From JALORV01 sp035429805 (GTDB lineage Bacteria > Pseudomonadota > Gammaproteobacteria > Burkholderiales > Burkholderiaceae_F): a stretch of DNA of 64,000 nt. A program made the position numbers and the translations under genes. The first letter of the stretch is position 1, and the number at the start of each line of letters is the position of its first letter. The notes beneath the pieces were generated by a model, which saw nothing but the letters and a program-made list of their open reading frames with translations, had not been told where the DNA came from and did not search any database. Location: contig DAOMFL010000009.1 of assembly GCA_035429805.1 (NCBI GenBank), positions 16,693 through 80,692 of the forward strand, written 5' to 3'. Below, piece after piece: positions 9,019-18,884 of this stretch.

Positions 9019-10295
9019 AGGTCTTCTCCGACGATGCGCTCGATCTCGGCAAGCCGCATCTGCTGTTCAAGTTCGATCTTCAGGAGGTCGAGGCGCGTGC
9101 GGCGGATCTGGCGCTGGGCATCGAGCAGCGTCGCAAAGTCGACGCGACCGGTCTGGTAGCTGGCGAGCGCCGCCTCGTACGTCAGCTCGACCTGCGGCAG
9201 CAGCGTCGCGCGCACGATCTCGCCCTGCTCGCGCAATGCATCGAGCGCGGCCCAGTTCTGCCCGAGTTCGGACTGCAGCTGCGCCGCCGTTGCGTCGCGC
9301 CGCGCCGCGGCCGCGTCGCTCATCGCCACTGCCTCGTTGACGTTGGCGCGGATGATGTCGGTCTGCCATGGAATGTTGATCTCGACCATCAACTCGTAGT
9401 CGGTGAGCCGGGTTCCCTTCTGGATCACGGCCGCACCGACGCCGAGGTCCGGCGTGCGGCTGGCGCGCATCAGCTGTGCATTACGATCAGCCGCGGCGAT
9501 CTGTGCCGCGTTCATGGCCAGTGTCGGGCTGCGCTCGGCCGCCGTCTTCGTCAGCGACGCGAAATCCAGCGCACCAGCGGGTATCGGGCGCAGTTCGTTC
9601 GGTTCCGCCAGCGGCGCGTCCGCGGGCCGCGCCAGCACACCGTTGAGCCGCGCGGCCGCCTGGCGCCGTTCCGAGCCGAGCATCACGAGGTCCGCGCGCA
9701 GTCCGGTGAGTTCCGTCTGCGCCTTGATCACGTCCTGCTGCGGCGTAAGCCCGCTTGCGTAGCGCGCGCGCGCGACCTGTTCGAGGTCCGACATCACGGC
9801 ACGCAGGCTCTGCGTCACGCGCTGCGCCTGCGCCGCATACCAGTACTGGCTGTACGCAGTCTTGGCGCGCATGCGCGTTTCGGCCACGACGGCGCCGCGC
9901 TTGGCGTCAGCCACCGAGGCTTCGGCCGCGGCGATCCCGCGCCGCAGTTCGCGCTTGTCGCCCAGCGGGAACATCTGCCGGAGCGCGTATCTCGTGTTGC
10001 CGGCGTTGGCTGGAGACAGTGTCGGCTCCGAAAACGGAATGTCACGCAGTTCCATCGAGACGATCGGATCCGGCAGCGCCCCCGCACCGCGCAGCCGCTG
10101 CTGCGCGGCATCGGACTCGTAGCCCATCGCGCGCAGCTCCGGATTGCGCGCCTCGACGAACGCCAGCACGCTCTTCAGGGACGAGCCGAGCTCGCGCTCC
10201 AGCGGCTGCGCGGGCGACTGCGCCAGCACAGCGCCAGTCGCGCCGAGCAGCGCCAGCACGATGGAAAGGCGGATACAGCAGGGACGTCGTTGCAC
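9015..10295 (-). CDS. cusC: CusC-type TolC-family outer membrane channel
   Basis: The product is an outer-membrane efflux protein of 426 residues with two OEP repeats and long coiled-coil helices, for example ARNPELRAMGYESDAAQQRL and GLTPQQDVIKAQTELTGLR. I place the start at the GTG at 10295: GGAGG lies six bases upstream on the coding strand, and the resulting N-terminus is a clean signal peptide ending VLAQ. An ATG at 10331 would add twelve Arg/His-rich residues and is less likely. It forms the outer-membrane exit duct for CusAB. Confidence 0.9.
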   Translation of the reverse strand: MQRRPCCIRLSIVLALLGATGAVLAQSPAQPLERELGSSLKSVLAFVEARNPELRAMGYESDAAQQRLRGAGALPDPIVSMELRDIPFSEPTLSPANAGNTRYALRQMFPLGDKRELRRGIAAAEASVADAKRGAVVAETRMRAKTAYSQYWYAAQAQRVTQSLRAVMSDLEQVARARYASGLTPQQDVIKAQTELTGLRADLVMLGSERRQAAARLNGVLARPADAPLAEPNELRPIPAGALDFASLTKTAAERSPTLAMNAAQIAAADRNAQLMRASRTPDLGVGAAVIQKGTRLTDYELMVEINIPWQTDIIRANVNEAVAMSDAAAARRDATAAQLQSELGQNWAALDALREQGEIVRATLLPQVELTYEAALASYQTGRVDFATLLDAQRQIRRTRLDLLKIELEQQMRLAEIERIVGEDL

Positions 10296-10382
10296 GGGAC
10301 ACCTCCGGTCATGATGAGACGCGCGCAGCACCGTGGGCGCGTCGAACTGCGTAGCGCACGAGGGGAGTGCGCTGACCGGGAT

Positions 10383-10808
10383 CTAGAGCAGCAGGCGGGA
10401 GAGCCGCGCGTACAGCGGCTCGGGAGGAGACTCGTCGATGCTCTCGGCGCGGGCCAGCGCACCCGGAGGAACGAGTGATATCGCTCGGGACTGGAGGACG
10501 GCCAGCGGCGGAAGGTCTGTCGTCGGGATGTCGGTCGCCCTTACCTGCGCGCCCGGCTCGTCCTGCGGGCAATGCGCCTGGACGGTCGGATCGGTCGTGT
10601 CCGCACGACTGTCGGTGCCGCCACCTGCGTGCGGACACGGCGCCGTATCAGCCGCCGCCGCACTGACCGGCACGACCGGCGCCTTGGCGATGCACACGCC
10701 CATCGCCGCCAGCGCGTTGCTGGTCACGACGACCAGGGCCACCAGCGCAGCCAGGCAGCGTGCGCTGCGTCGGACGGGCCTGCAGTGTGGAGCGCGGGAG
10801 CGGCTCAT
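10383..10808 (-). CDS. Small exported Cys/His-containing protein of the copper operon
   Basis: The 141-residue protein has an N-terminal hydrophobic segment (about residues 18-35) followed by a low-complexity region with Cys and His in metal-ligand-like contexts (GVCIAK, PCPHAGG, QAHCPQDE). The C-terminus PPEPLYARLSRLLL resembles small uncharacterised proteins often placed ahead of copper-resistance genes. It sits between the CusF-like gene and cusC with gaps of 60 and 87 bases. I do not recognise a catalytic domain. A periplasmic metal-responsive role is inferred from position and ligands. Confidence 0.65.
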   Translation of the reverse strand: MSRSRAPHCRPVRRSARCLAALVALVVVTSNALAAMGVCIAKAPVVPVSAAAADTAPCPHAGGGTDSRADTTDPTVQAHCPQDEPGAQVRATDIPTTDLPPLAVLQSRAISLVPPGALARAESIDESPPEPLYARLSRLLL

Positions 10809-10868
10809 GGTCGCCGAATGTCAGGGAGCAGAAGCAGGATACCGCTGATTGCCGTCAATGAAGCCGGG

Positions 10869-11204
10869 TCACTTCACCGGCTCGATGCGCGTAACGACGA
10901 GATTCTCGCCCGACTGCTCGAGCGCAAACCGGACCTTGTCGCCTTGTTTCAATGTCGCCAGCTGCTTTGGGTCCTTGACCGCAAAGGCCATCGTCATCGC
11001 CGGCATGCCGAAGCCGGTCAGGGGCCCATGCGCCAGGGTAACGCGGCCGGTGTCCTTGTTGATGCGCTTCACCTCGCCGCTATACATCTCTGTGCTCGCG
11101 CCCTTCGCTGCCGGCGCGCCGTGGCCCTGAGGCGCGGACTGCGCATACGCGGGCAACGCCATCGCCAGTCCGAACAGGACCGCTGCAAACCATTTTGTCG
11201 TCAT
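10869..11204 (-). CDS. CusF-like periplasmic copper-binding protein
   Basis: The 111-residue protein has a signal peptide (cleavage near AYAQ) and a CusF fold. The ligand region reads LAHGPLTGFGMPAMTMAF, with His59, Met70 and Met72 in place. The Trp that stacks on Cu(I) in E. coli CusF is replaced by Met67, a known sort of variation in this family. The start at 11204 is supported by GGAG six bases upstream and by the signal peptide; a longer in-frame extension from 11285 lacks both. CusF hands Cu(I)/Ag(I) to CusB in the periplasm. With the domain fused to CusB, this locus has two CusF modules. Confidence 0.9.
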   Translation of the reverse strand: MTTKWFAAVLFGLAMALPAYAQSAPQGHGAPAAKGASTEMYSGEVKRINKDTGRVTLAHGPLTGFGMPAMTMAFAVKDPKQLATLKQGDKVRFALEQSGENLVVTRIEPVK

Positions 11205-11281
11205 TGGAACTCCGTGAGTCTCAGCTTCAAACAGAACGTGCGGCAGTGTGCCTACGCGGCATCGTCGGCGTTGGACCTGCA

Positions 11282-11734
11282 TCAATTCATGCCTGCAGCA
11301 CGGCGCTTGCCCTGCACAACCGGCGACCAGCGGCTCTTGATGTACGCCAGCGTGGCCACGATTTCATCATCGCTCATGGTTTTCCCGAACGCCGGCATGT
11401 CGGACTCGTAGCCCGGCGGCGCGTGCCGGGCGATGCCGTACTTGGTCACCTCGAACAGAACCTCGTCGTCGTGATGCCAGGTGTGGCCGCTGTCGTCGTG
11501 CGGCGGGGCCGGCAGTCGACCGCGCGCATTGCGCGAGGTCCAGTCCGGCTGGCCTTCGAGCTTCGCGCCGTGACACGACGCGCAGTGTTGTCGGTACAGC
11601 GGTTCACCGCGCGCAACGAGTACGCGGTCGCGCTGATTGATCACGACCTCGCGCGGCCATAGCCACCACGTCGACGCCGCCACGGCGACGCCGAGCGCGG
11701 CCAGAGCGAACAACAGGGTAGCGGGCCTCGTCAT
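11282..11734 (-). CDS. Membrane-anchored class I cytochrome c
   Basis: The 150-residue protein has an N-terminal hydrophobic segment (residues 4-25), then GEPLYRQHCASCHGAKLEGQPDW with a CASCH haem site. Its SDMPAFGKTMSDDEIVATLAYIKSRW segment holds the axial Met and the C-terminal helix of class I cytochromes c. It is the first gene of the copper run and is 77 bases from the CusF-like gene. It may help oxidise Cu(I) or link periplasmic redox to the pump; that role is inferred. Confidence 0.88.
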   Translation of the reverse strand: MTRPATLLFALAALGVAVAASTWWLWPREVVINQRDRVLVARGEPLYRQHCASCHGAKLEGQPDWTSRNARGRLPAPPHDDSGHTWHHDDEVLFEVTKYGIARHAPPGYESDMPAFGKTMSDDEIVATLAYIKSRWSPVVQGKRRAAGMN

Positions 11735-12019
11735 CGGAACGCGGACACCTGCAGCGAGCGCACGTTCTGCGCCGGGGCACGTCGTCGGCCGTGTTGCTCG
11801 GACACATCGAGCGATGTCCCGAGTATCTCCGATTCGACGATTTCAGCCGTCTTCCTTGCGCAATTCACGCTGGAGTGACGAGCGAACCAGCCCACACACT
11901 CGAACGCCGGGAAGGTCAGTGGTTCGCATCCCGTAAATAGGGCATCAAACATCCGCAAGCACCTCCGATCGCACGCGCCGTCCGAACGGAAGAATTTCCT
12001 CATCGCACAACGCCTTCGG

Positions 12020-15000
12020 ATGCACTCGGTCGCCACGCAAAGCTTGAAGCAACGCACGCGGCGCTCATCCGTTCGAACAGTGAAGCCAATCACCGCAACG
12101 TCCCCGCCCAACCCGATCCTGCGCCGTGTTCTGCGTGCTGCGGGTCAAACCGGGCTACGTGCCCTCATCGCGCTGTTCGCCGTCTTCGTGACGCTGCCGG
12201 CCCAGGCAACGCAGACTATCAACGGCATCACAATCGACGAGAACCTGCCGCAGGCGCGGCGCGGCGTCGCGTACAGCTACACGATCCCGGTCCCGAGCGG
12301 CGGCACGGCCCCGTATGCGTTCTCACTGATCGGCCCCTCGGTGCTGCCGATACGCCTGACGATGGCGGCCAACGGCCAACTCACAGGGATCATCAGCTGC
12401 AATGTCGCCAACGGCAGCTATCGACAGGACGTGCGGGTGACGGACTCCTCCGCGGTTCCGATCGTCGCGGACTTCACGGGCAACAAGGGCCTCGCGATCA
12501 ATGTCACCGCGGGTCCGGCCGGCACCTGCGTCACGCTGACGCTGACGCCTGCGACCCTGCCTGCACCGATGGTCGGCGCGCCGTACAACCAGACCATCAC
12601 GGCCTCCGGCGGTCTGGCGCCCTACACCTTTGCGGTGACGGCCGGCACGCTGCCCGCAGGCCTGACACTGAACACGGCTACCGGCCAGCTCAGCGGCACT
12701 CCGACAACGGCCGGCGCCTACAGCTACACGATCCGCGCCACGGACGCGGCCGATTCGACCGGCTCCGTGGTCTACAGCGGCACTGTCAGTCCCGGGATCG
12801 TCGTAAATCCCGCGACACTTCCAGGCGGCACGGTCGGCACGGCCTACTCACGGACGGTCTCCGCCACGGGCGGCAACGGGACCTACTCCTACAGCATCAG
12901 CGCCGGCGCGTTGCCGGCCGGCCTGACTCTCAACGCCGCGACCGGCGTGATCTCGGGCACGCCGACCACGCCCGGGGCCGGCAGCTTCACGATTCGCGCG
13001 ACTGACACCAACGGCGCGATCGGTTCGCGTGCGTACGCGGTCACCACCGCCGCCGCACCGATCGTCGTCAATCCGGCGAGCCTGCCGGCTGCGACAGTCG
13101 GCGCGGCTTACAGCCAGACCGTCATTGCGAGCGGCGGCGTCGGCGGCTTCACCTACAGCATCAGCGCCGGCACGCTGCCCGCAGGGCTGACGCTGAACGC
13201 TTCGAGCGGCGTCGTCTCGGGCACGCCGACAACGGCGGCCACCAGCAATTTCACGATCCGTGCGACGGACACCGCCAGTGCAAGCGGCACGCGCGCCTAC
13301 AGCATCACGACCAGCGCTGCGATCGTCGTGAATCCGGCGAACCTGCCTGGAGGCACGGTGGGCACCGCCTACAGCAGCACGATCAGCGCCACCGGCGGCA
13401 CCGGAGCCAAGACCTTCGCGGTCAGTGCGGGCGCGCTACCGGCGGGCCTGACCCTGAACGCGTCGACCGGCGTGATCTCGGGCACGCCGACGGCGGCTGC
13501 AACCTATGCCTTCACGATCCGCGCGACCGACACCATCGGCGCCACCGGCACGCGCGCCTACAGCGTGACGATCAATCCGGCCATCGTCGTCAATCCGGCC
13601 AGCCTGCCCGGGGGGACGCTGGGCACGCCCTATAGCCAGAGCATCAGCCCGACCGGGGGCACGGGCACCTACACCTTCAGTGTCAGCGCCGGAGCGCTTC
13701 CCGCGGGGCTGACACTCAACGCAGCGACCGGCGCGATCACCGGTACGCCGACGACTGCGGCGACGAGCAACTTCACGATCCGTGCAACCGACGGCAACGG
13801 CGCGATCGGTTCGCGTGCGTACACCGTCGCGATCGCCGCGGCGATCGTCGTCAACCCGGCGTCGCTGCCGGGCGGAACCGTCGGCTCCGCCTACAGCAGC
13901 ACGGTGACGGCCACCGGTGGGACCGGCACCAGGACCTTCAGTGTCAGTGTCGGCACCCTGCCGGCGGGACTGGCATTGAATGCCTCGACCGGGGTGATTT
14001 CAGGCACGCCGACCACCACGGGCACCAGCAGCTTCACGATCCGCGCGACCGACAGCATCGGCGCCGTCGGATCACGCGCGTACACGGTGACGATCAACCC
14101 GGCGATCACGGTCAGCCCGGCGTCGCTGCCGAACGGCACGTCCGGAACGGCGTATAGCCGGACCATCAGCGCGAGCGGCGGCACAGGCACGTACAGCTAC
14201 AGCGTCAGTGCCGGCAGCCTGGGAGCCGGACTTGCGCTCAACGCGGCCACGGGCGTCATCTCGGGCACGCCGACCACGACAGGAGCGCGCAGCTTCACGA
14301 TCCGCGCCACTGACGGCAACGGCACCTTCGGATCGCAGTCCTACACGATCTCCATCAATGCCGCCGTCACCGTGAACCCGGCCACGCTGCCGAACGGCAC
14401 GGTCGGCACGGGCTACAGCCAGACGGTCACCGCGACAGGCGGAACCGGGGCCGGCACGTATACCTACAGTGTCAGCGTCGGGGCGCTGCCGGCCGGCCTG
14501 GCGCTCAATGCATCGACCGGCGTGATCTCCGGCACGCCAACCTCGACGGGTTCGAGCAGCTTCACGATTCGTGCGACCGACGGAATCGGCGCGATCGGTT
14601 CGCGCGCCTACACGGTGACCATCGCGGCCGCACCCGTGGTCGTGAATCCGGCGACACTGCCGGGCGGCGCCGTCAGTTCGCCCTACAGCCAGAGCGTCAG
14701 TGCGACCGGGGGTACCGGCAGTTACACCTTCAGCGTCAGCGCAGGCAGCCTTGGCGCCGGCCTCGCGCTCAACGCGTCGACCGGCGCCATCACCGGCACC
14801 CCGACCACGGCCGGAACGCGCACCTTCACGATCCGCGCAACCGACACCGCAAGCGCGAGCGGAACACGCAGCTACACGATCACGATCAGCGCGACGATCG
14901 CAGTGAATCCGGCCACGCTCCCGGGTGGCACCGCAGGCACCGCCTACAGCCAGACGATTACCGCAACCGGCGGCAGCGGCGCCTACACGTTCAGTGTCAG

Positions 15001-18000
15001 TGCCGGCGCCCTGCCGGCGGGACTGGCGCTCAACGCATCGACGGGCGTGCTCTCGGGCACTCCGGCCGCCCCGGGGTCGAGCAGCTTCACGATCCGCGCC
15101 ACCGACGGCAATGGCGCGTCGGCGTCGCGTGCGTACAGCGTGACGATGGCCGCGGCACCCATCGTCGTGAATCCGGCGACACTTGCTGGCGGAACCGTCG
15201 GTACGGCGTACTCGCAGACCGTGTCGGCCACCGGCGGCACGGGTTCGCTCAGCTACAGCATCAGCGCAGGCGCGCTGCCTGCGGGACTGTCACTCAATGG
15301 CTCGACCGGCGCGATCACCGGTACGCCGACCGCCTTCGGCACGAACAGCTTCACGGTTCGCGCCACCGACGGCAGCGGATCGACGGGCACGCGCGCGTAT
15401 TCGGTCACCATCGCGCCGGCGCCGATCGTGGTGAATCCGGCGTCGCTGCCGGGTGGCGCGGTCGGCAGCGCCTATTCGCAGACCGTGACGGCGATCGGCG
15501 GGTCCGGCACGTTCAGCTTCAGCGTCAGTTCAGGCGCGCTGCCAGCCGGCCTCACGTTGAATGCCGCAAGCGGAGTCATCAGCGGCACGCCAACGGCTTA
15601 CGGCCCGGCGAGTCTCAGCATCACTGCGACCGATGGCAGCGGTGCCACGGGTACACGCGCGTATTCGGTCACCATCGCGCCGGCGCCGATCGTGGTGAAT
15701 CCGGTTTCGCTGCCCGGTGGAACGGTTGGCAGCGCGTATTCGCAGGCCGTCTCGGCCACGGGCGGTACCGGCTCGTTCAGCTTCAGCGTCAGTGCCGGCA
15801 CGCTGCCGGCCGGACTCACACTGAACGCCGCGAGCGGAGTCATCGCCGGCACTCCAACGACCTACGGTCCGGCGAGCTTCAGCATCACTGCGACCGACGG
15901 CAGCGGCGCCACGGGAACGCGCGCCTATTCGCTCACTGTGGCACCCGCACCGATCGTCGTGAGCCCGTTGACCTTGCCGGGAGGCACGGCCGGCGCGGCG
16001 TATTTGCAGAACGCAACCGCAACCGGCGGCACGGGCGGCTACACCTTCGGCATCAGCGCCGGCGCCTTGCCCGCGGGCCTCAACCTCAACGCGAGCAGCG
16101 GAGTCATCTCGGGCACGCCGACGACTTCCGGGTCGAGCAGCTTCACGCTCTCTGCAATGGACAGCAGCGGCAGCAGCGGAACTCGCGCCTACACCGTGAC
16201 GGTGAACGCGGCGATGTCCGTGAATCCGGCGAACCTGCCTGGCGGAACTGTAGGCACGAGTTACAGCCAGACCATCAATGCCACGGGCGGGACGGGAAGC
16301 TACACCTATGCAGTCACCTCAGGCACGTTGCCGGCCGGACTGTCATTGAGCGGCGGCGTGCTGTCCGGCACGCCCTCGGTCGCTGCGTCGAACACGTTCA
16401 CTATCACTGCCACGGACGGCAATGGCGTGACCGCGTCGCGCTCGTACACCGTCACCATCAACGCCGCGATCGCGGTCAATCCGGCCTCCCTGGCCGTTGC
16501 AACTGTCGGAGCCGCGTACAGCCAGTCGGTCACCGCGACCGGCGGAACCGGCACCTACGTCTACAGCGTCAGCGCCGGGGCCTTGCCGGCGGGACTGGCG
16601 CTCAACGCCGGTACCGGTTCGATCACGGGCACGCCGACGGCGACCGCATCGAGCAGCTTCACGATTACGGCCACCGATGGCAACGGCGCCACGGGCTCGC
16701 GCAACTACACGCTCACCCCGAATGCCGGCGTGGCCGTCAATCCGCCGACGTTGCCGCCGGCCGCTGTCGGCGCGCCGTACTCTCAGATGGTCACGGCCAC
16801 CGGCGGCAGCGGCTCGTTCAGCTACAGCGTGACTGCCGGAGCGCTGCCGGCCGGCCTCACCCTGAACGCCGCTACGGGCGCCATCACCGGAATGCCGACG
16901 ACGCCCTCGACAAGCGCCGTGACGATCTCGGCCACGGACAGCAACGGCGTCTCCACAGCCCGCGCCTACAGCGTCACCGTCAATGCGGCGATGGCACTCA
17001 ACCCAGCAACGCTGCCGAACGGAAGTGTGGCCGTGGCGTACGTGCAGACGGCAACCGCCACCGGCGGCAACGGCAGCTACACCTACAGCGTTTCCGCCGG
17101 CGCGCTGCCCGCAGGCCTCGCGCTGAACGCCGCGACCGGTGCGATTACCGGAACGCCAACGACAGCCGGCACCAGCAGCTTCACGATCAGCGCCGTCGAC
17201 GGCACCGGCGTGACGGCATCACGCGCCTATTCGCTGGCGATCAGTCCCGCGCTCGCGCTGAATCCGCCGACGCTGCCGAATCCGATGGTCGGTGCGCCAT
17301 ATAGCCAGACACTCAACGCGTCCGGCGGCAGTGGAACCTACTCGTACAGCGTGACTAACGGCTCGCTGCCGGCGGGCCTCACGCTCAACGCTTCGACCGG
17401 CATGATCACCGGAACGCCGACGACAGCGGGGCCCGGCACGTTCACGGTGACGGTCACCGACGGCGCGGGCAGCAGCGCATCACGCGCCTACAACGTCGAC
17501 GTCGCGCCATCGGCGCTCGTGCTCGAATCGACGACCCTCGGCAATGGCATCGTCGGCACCCCATATAACCAGGCGATCGTCGTCAGCGGCGGAACGTCAC
17601 CCTACGGATTCACGATCGCTTCGGGGCAGCTGCCTGCAGGAGTCTCGCTGAACGCGTCGACCGGTGCGCTCGTCGGCACGCCGACGACACCGGGCACCTA
17701 CGCGTTCACCGTCCGCGTTGTCGATGCCGGCGGCGCGACGGCCGTGTTTGTGCAGTCGATCGTCGTCGAGCCGCGGCCGGATCCGTCGGCGGACCCGACC
17801 GTGCGCGGCATCCTCGCCTCGCAGATCTCGGCGGCCAGCCGCTTCGGCACCGCGCAGGTCGACAACATCGGCGCGCGCGTGCGCATGCTGCACTTCGGCC
17901 AGGACCCGTGCTCGCTGCAGTTCGATGTCAGCGCGAACATCCCGTGGGAGCGCGCCCCCGGCTCTGCTGACGACACGCGGCAGGCCGCAGCGCAGGCGTC

Positions 18001-18865
18001 GAATCCCGACGACAAGCCGGGCGAGCGCAAGCGCTGCGACAGCCGCTTCGCATTCTGGGCCGCCGGCAATGTCGATTTCGGCTTCCTGCGTCCCAACACG
18101 GCGACGACACGCAGCGACTTCACGACCTCCGGGCTGACCCTCGGCGCCGACACGCGCGTGATGCCCGGACTCGTGCTCGGCGCTTCGCTCGGCTACGGAC
18201 GCGACGCCACCGACGTCGGCACGAACGGCAGTGAGAGCCGCGCCCAGGGCGTCAGCGGCACCTTTTACGGCTCGTACGAGCCGATCAAGTCGCTGTACGT
18301 CGATTTCCTGCTCGGCTACGGTGGTCTGAATTTCGACAGCACGCGCTGGAATGACGCCGCCATGCTGACCGGCGGGCGCAACGGTTCGCAGACCTTCGGC
18401 TCCATCGGCGTCAGCACTGTGATCGACGTCGGCGCCCTGAAGTTCGCGCCCTACGGTCGCTACGACCGGGTCCGTAATCGGCTCGACGCCTATACCGAGA
18501 GCGGCCCTGCAACGATGGCGCTGAGTTACGCGGACGTCACGGCGACCGACAACGCGCTCGCGGCCGGTCTCTTTGCGAGCTATCGCATCCCGCTCGGGCG
18601 CGCGAGCCTGGAGCCGGCGCTGCGGTTCGAGGTCCGGCGCGTACGGGTTTCGTCGGCCGATCAGTCACTGTGGTACGCCGATCTGCCTCTGACGACCTAC
18701 AGCATCGCCGACGGCACGGTGTCCGACACGCAACTGATCGGCGGGGCCGGGCTCGTGCTGCGACTCGCCGACACGCTGTCGGTCGGCCTCGACTACAGCT
18801 ACGGCGGCAGCAACGGCGTCTACCGCAACGAAAGCCTGCGTCTGCTGCTGCGCGCGCCGTTCTGA
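12020..18865 (+). CDS. Giant autotransporter with 21 tandem Ig-like (He_PIG) repeats
   Basis: The 2281-residue protein has an extended N-terminus and signal peptide (hydrophobic LRALIALFAVFVTLPAQA, residues 46-63). It then carries one degenerate and twenty well-conserved Ig-like units of about 81-86 residues. Each has the pattern NPATLPGGTVGTAYSQT, then ATGGTG.Y.F, LPAGL.LNA.TG.I.GTPTT and FTIRATD..G..G.RAY. Asp-rich ends suit calcium-stabilised adhesin repeats. After a linker (VEPRPDPSADPTVRG) the last 360 or so residues form a type V autotransporter beta-domain ending LRLLLRAPF with a terminal Phe. It is probably surface-anchored and adhesive. No passenger protease or haemagglutinin domain is visible. 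Confidence 0.93.
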   Translation: MHSVATQSLKQRTRRSSVRTVKPITATSPPNPILRRVLRAAGQTGLRALIALFAVFVTLPAQATQTINGITIDENLPQARRGVAYSYTIPVPSGGTAPYAFSLIGPSVLPIRLTMAANGQLTGIISCNVANGSYRQDVRVTDSSAVPIVADFTGNKGLAINVTAGPAGTCVTLTLTPATLPAPMVGAPYNQTITASGGLAPYTFAVTAGTLPAGLTLNTATGQLSGTPTTAGAYSYTIRATDAADSTGSVVYSGTVSPGIVVNPATLPGGTVGTAYSRTVSATGGNGTYSYSISAGALPAGLTLNAATGVISGTPTTPGAGSFTIRATDTNGAIGSRAYAVTTAAAPIVVNPASLPAATVGAAYSQTVIASGGVGGFTYSISAGTLPAGLTLNASSGVVSGTPTTAATSNFTIRATDTASASGTRAYSITTSAAIVVNPANLPGGTVGTAYSSTISATGGTGAKTFAVSAGALPAGLTLNASTGVISGTPTAAATYAFTIRATDTIGATGTRAYSVTINPAIVVNPASLPGGTLGTPYSQSISPTGGTGTYTFSVSAGALPAGLTLNAATGAITGTPTTAATSNFTIRATDGNGAIGSRAYTVAIAAAIVVNPASLPGGTVGSAYSSTVTATGGTGTRTFSVSVGTLPAGLALNASTGVISGTPTTTGTSSFTIRATDSIGAVGSRAYTVTINPAITVSPASLPNGTSGTAYSRTISASGGTGTYSYSVSAGSLGAGLALNAATGVISGTPTTTGARSFTIRATDGNGTFGSQSYTISINAAVTVNPATLPNGTVGTGYSQTVTATGGTGAGTYTYSVSVGALPAGLALNASTGVISGTPTSTGSSSFTIRATDGIGAIGSRAYTVTIAAAPVVVNPATLPGGAVSSPYSQSVSATGGTGSYTFSVSAGSLGAGLALNASTGAITGTPTTAGTRTFTIRATDTASASGTRSYTITISATIAVNPATLPGGTAGTAYSQTITATGGSGAYTFSVSAGALPAGLALNASTGVLSGTPAAPGSSSFTIRATDGNGASASRAYSVTMAAAPIVVNPATLAGGTVGTAYSQTVSATGGTGSLSYSISAGALPAGLSLNGSTGAITGTPTAFGTNSFTVRATDGSGSTGTRAYSVTIAPAPIVVNPASLPGGAVGSAYSQTVTAIGGSGTFSFSVSSGALPAGLTLNAASGVISGTPTAYGPASLSITATDGSGATGTRAYSVTIAPAPIVVNPVSLPGGTVGSAYSQAVSATGGTGSFSFSVSAGTLPAGLTLNAASGVIAGTPTTYGPASFSITATDGSGATGTRAYSLTVAPAPIVVSPLTLPGGTAGAAYLQNATATGGTGGYTFGISAGALPAGLNLNASSGVISGTPTTSGSSSFTLSAMDSSGSSGTRAYTVTVNAAMSVNPANLPGGTVGTSYSQTINATGGTGSYTYAVTSGTLPAGLSLSGGVLSGTPSVAASNTFTITATDGNGVTASRSYTVTINAAIAVNPASLAVATVGAAYSQSVTATGGTGTYVYSVSAGALPAGLALNAGTGSITGTPTATASSSFTITATDGNGATGSRNYTLTPNAGVAVNPPTLPPAAVGAPYSQMVTATGGSGSFSYSVTAGALPAGLTLNAATGAITGMPTTPSTSAVTISATDSNGVSTARAYSVTVNAAMALNPATLPNGSVAVAYVQTATATGGNGSYTYSVSAGALPAGLALNAATGAITGTPTTAGTSSFTISAVDGTGVTASRAYSLAISPALALNPPTLPNPMVGAPYSQTLNASGGSGTYSYSVTNGSLPAGLTLNASTGMITGTPTTAGPGTFTVTVTDGAGSSASRAYNVDVAPSALVLESTTLGNGIVGTPYNQAIVVSGGTSPYGFTIASGQLPAGVSLNASTGALVGTPTTPGTYAFTVRVVDAGGATAVFVQSIVVEPRPDPSADPTVRGILASQISAASRFGTAQVDNIGARVRMLHFGQDPCSLQFDVSANIPWERAPGSADDTRQAAAQASNPDDKPGERKRCDSRFAFWAAGNVDFGFLRPNTATTRSDFTTSGLTLGADTRVMPGLVLGASLGYGRDATDVGTNGSESRAQGVSGTFYGSYEPIKSLYVDFLLGYGGLNFDSTRWNDAAMLTGGRNGSQTFGSIGVSTVIDVGALKFAPYGRYDRVRNRLDAYTESGPATMALSYADVTATDNALAAGLFASYRIPLGRASLEPALRFEVRRVRVSSADQSLWYADLPLTTYSIADGTVSDTQLIGGAGLVLRLADTLSVGLDYSYGGSNGVYRNESLRLLLRAPF
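12541..17780 (+). repeat. Tandem ~245-bp repeats encoding Ig-like domains
   Basis: Twenty imperfect direct repeats of about 243-258 bases inside the autotransporter gene encode the Ig-like units. Neighbouring units around 15.4-15.9 kb are the most alike at DNA level (for example the shared GCGCCGGCGCCGATCGTGGT start). This suggests recent duplication or gene conversion there, while outer units have diverged. Such arrays are prone to copy-number change and to assembly collapse. Confidence 0.9.
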
Positions 18866-18884
18866 TGGCCGCCGGCTGCGGGGC

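Noticed and set aside
5857..9159. 1100-codon plus-strand open frame across cusA and cusB
   Set aside because: Translation is His/Arg/Asp-rich with no family match, while the minus strand carries unmistakable HME-RND and adaptor genes.
11731..12111. 126-residue minus-strand ORF between the cytochrome c and the autotransporter
   Set aside because: It overlaps the autotransporter N-terminus, lacks a ribosome-binding site and resembles no family.
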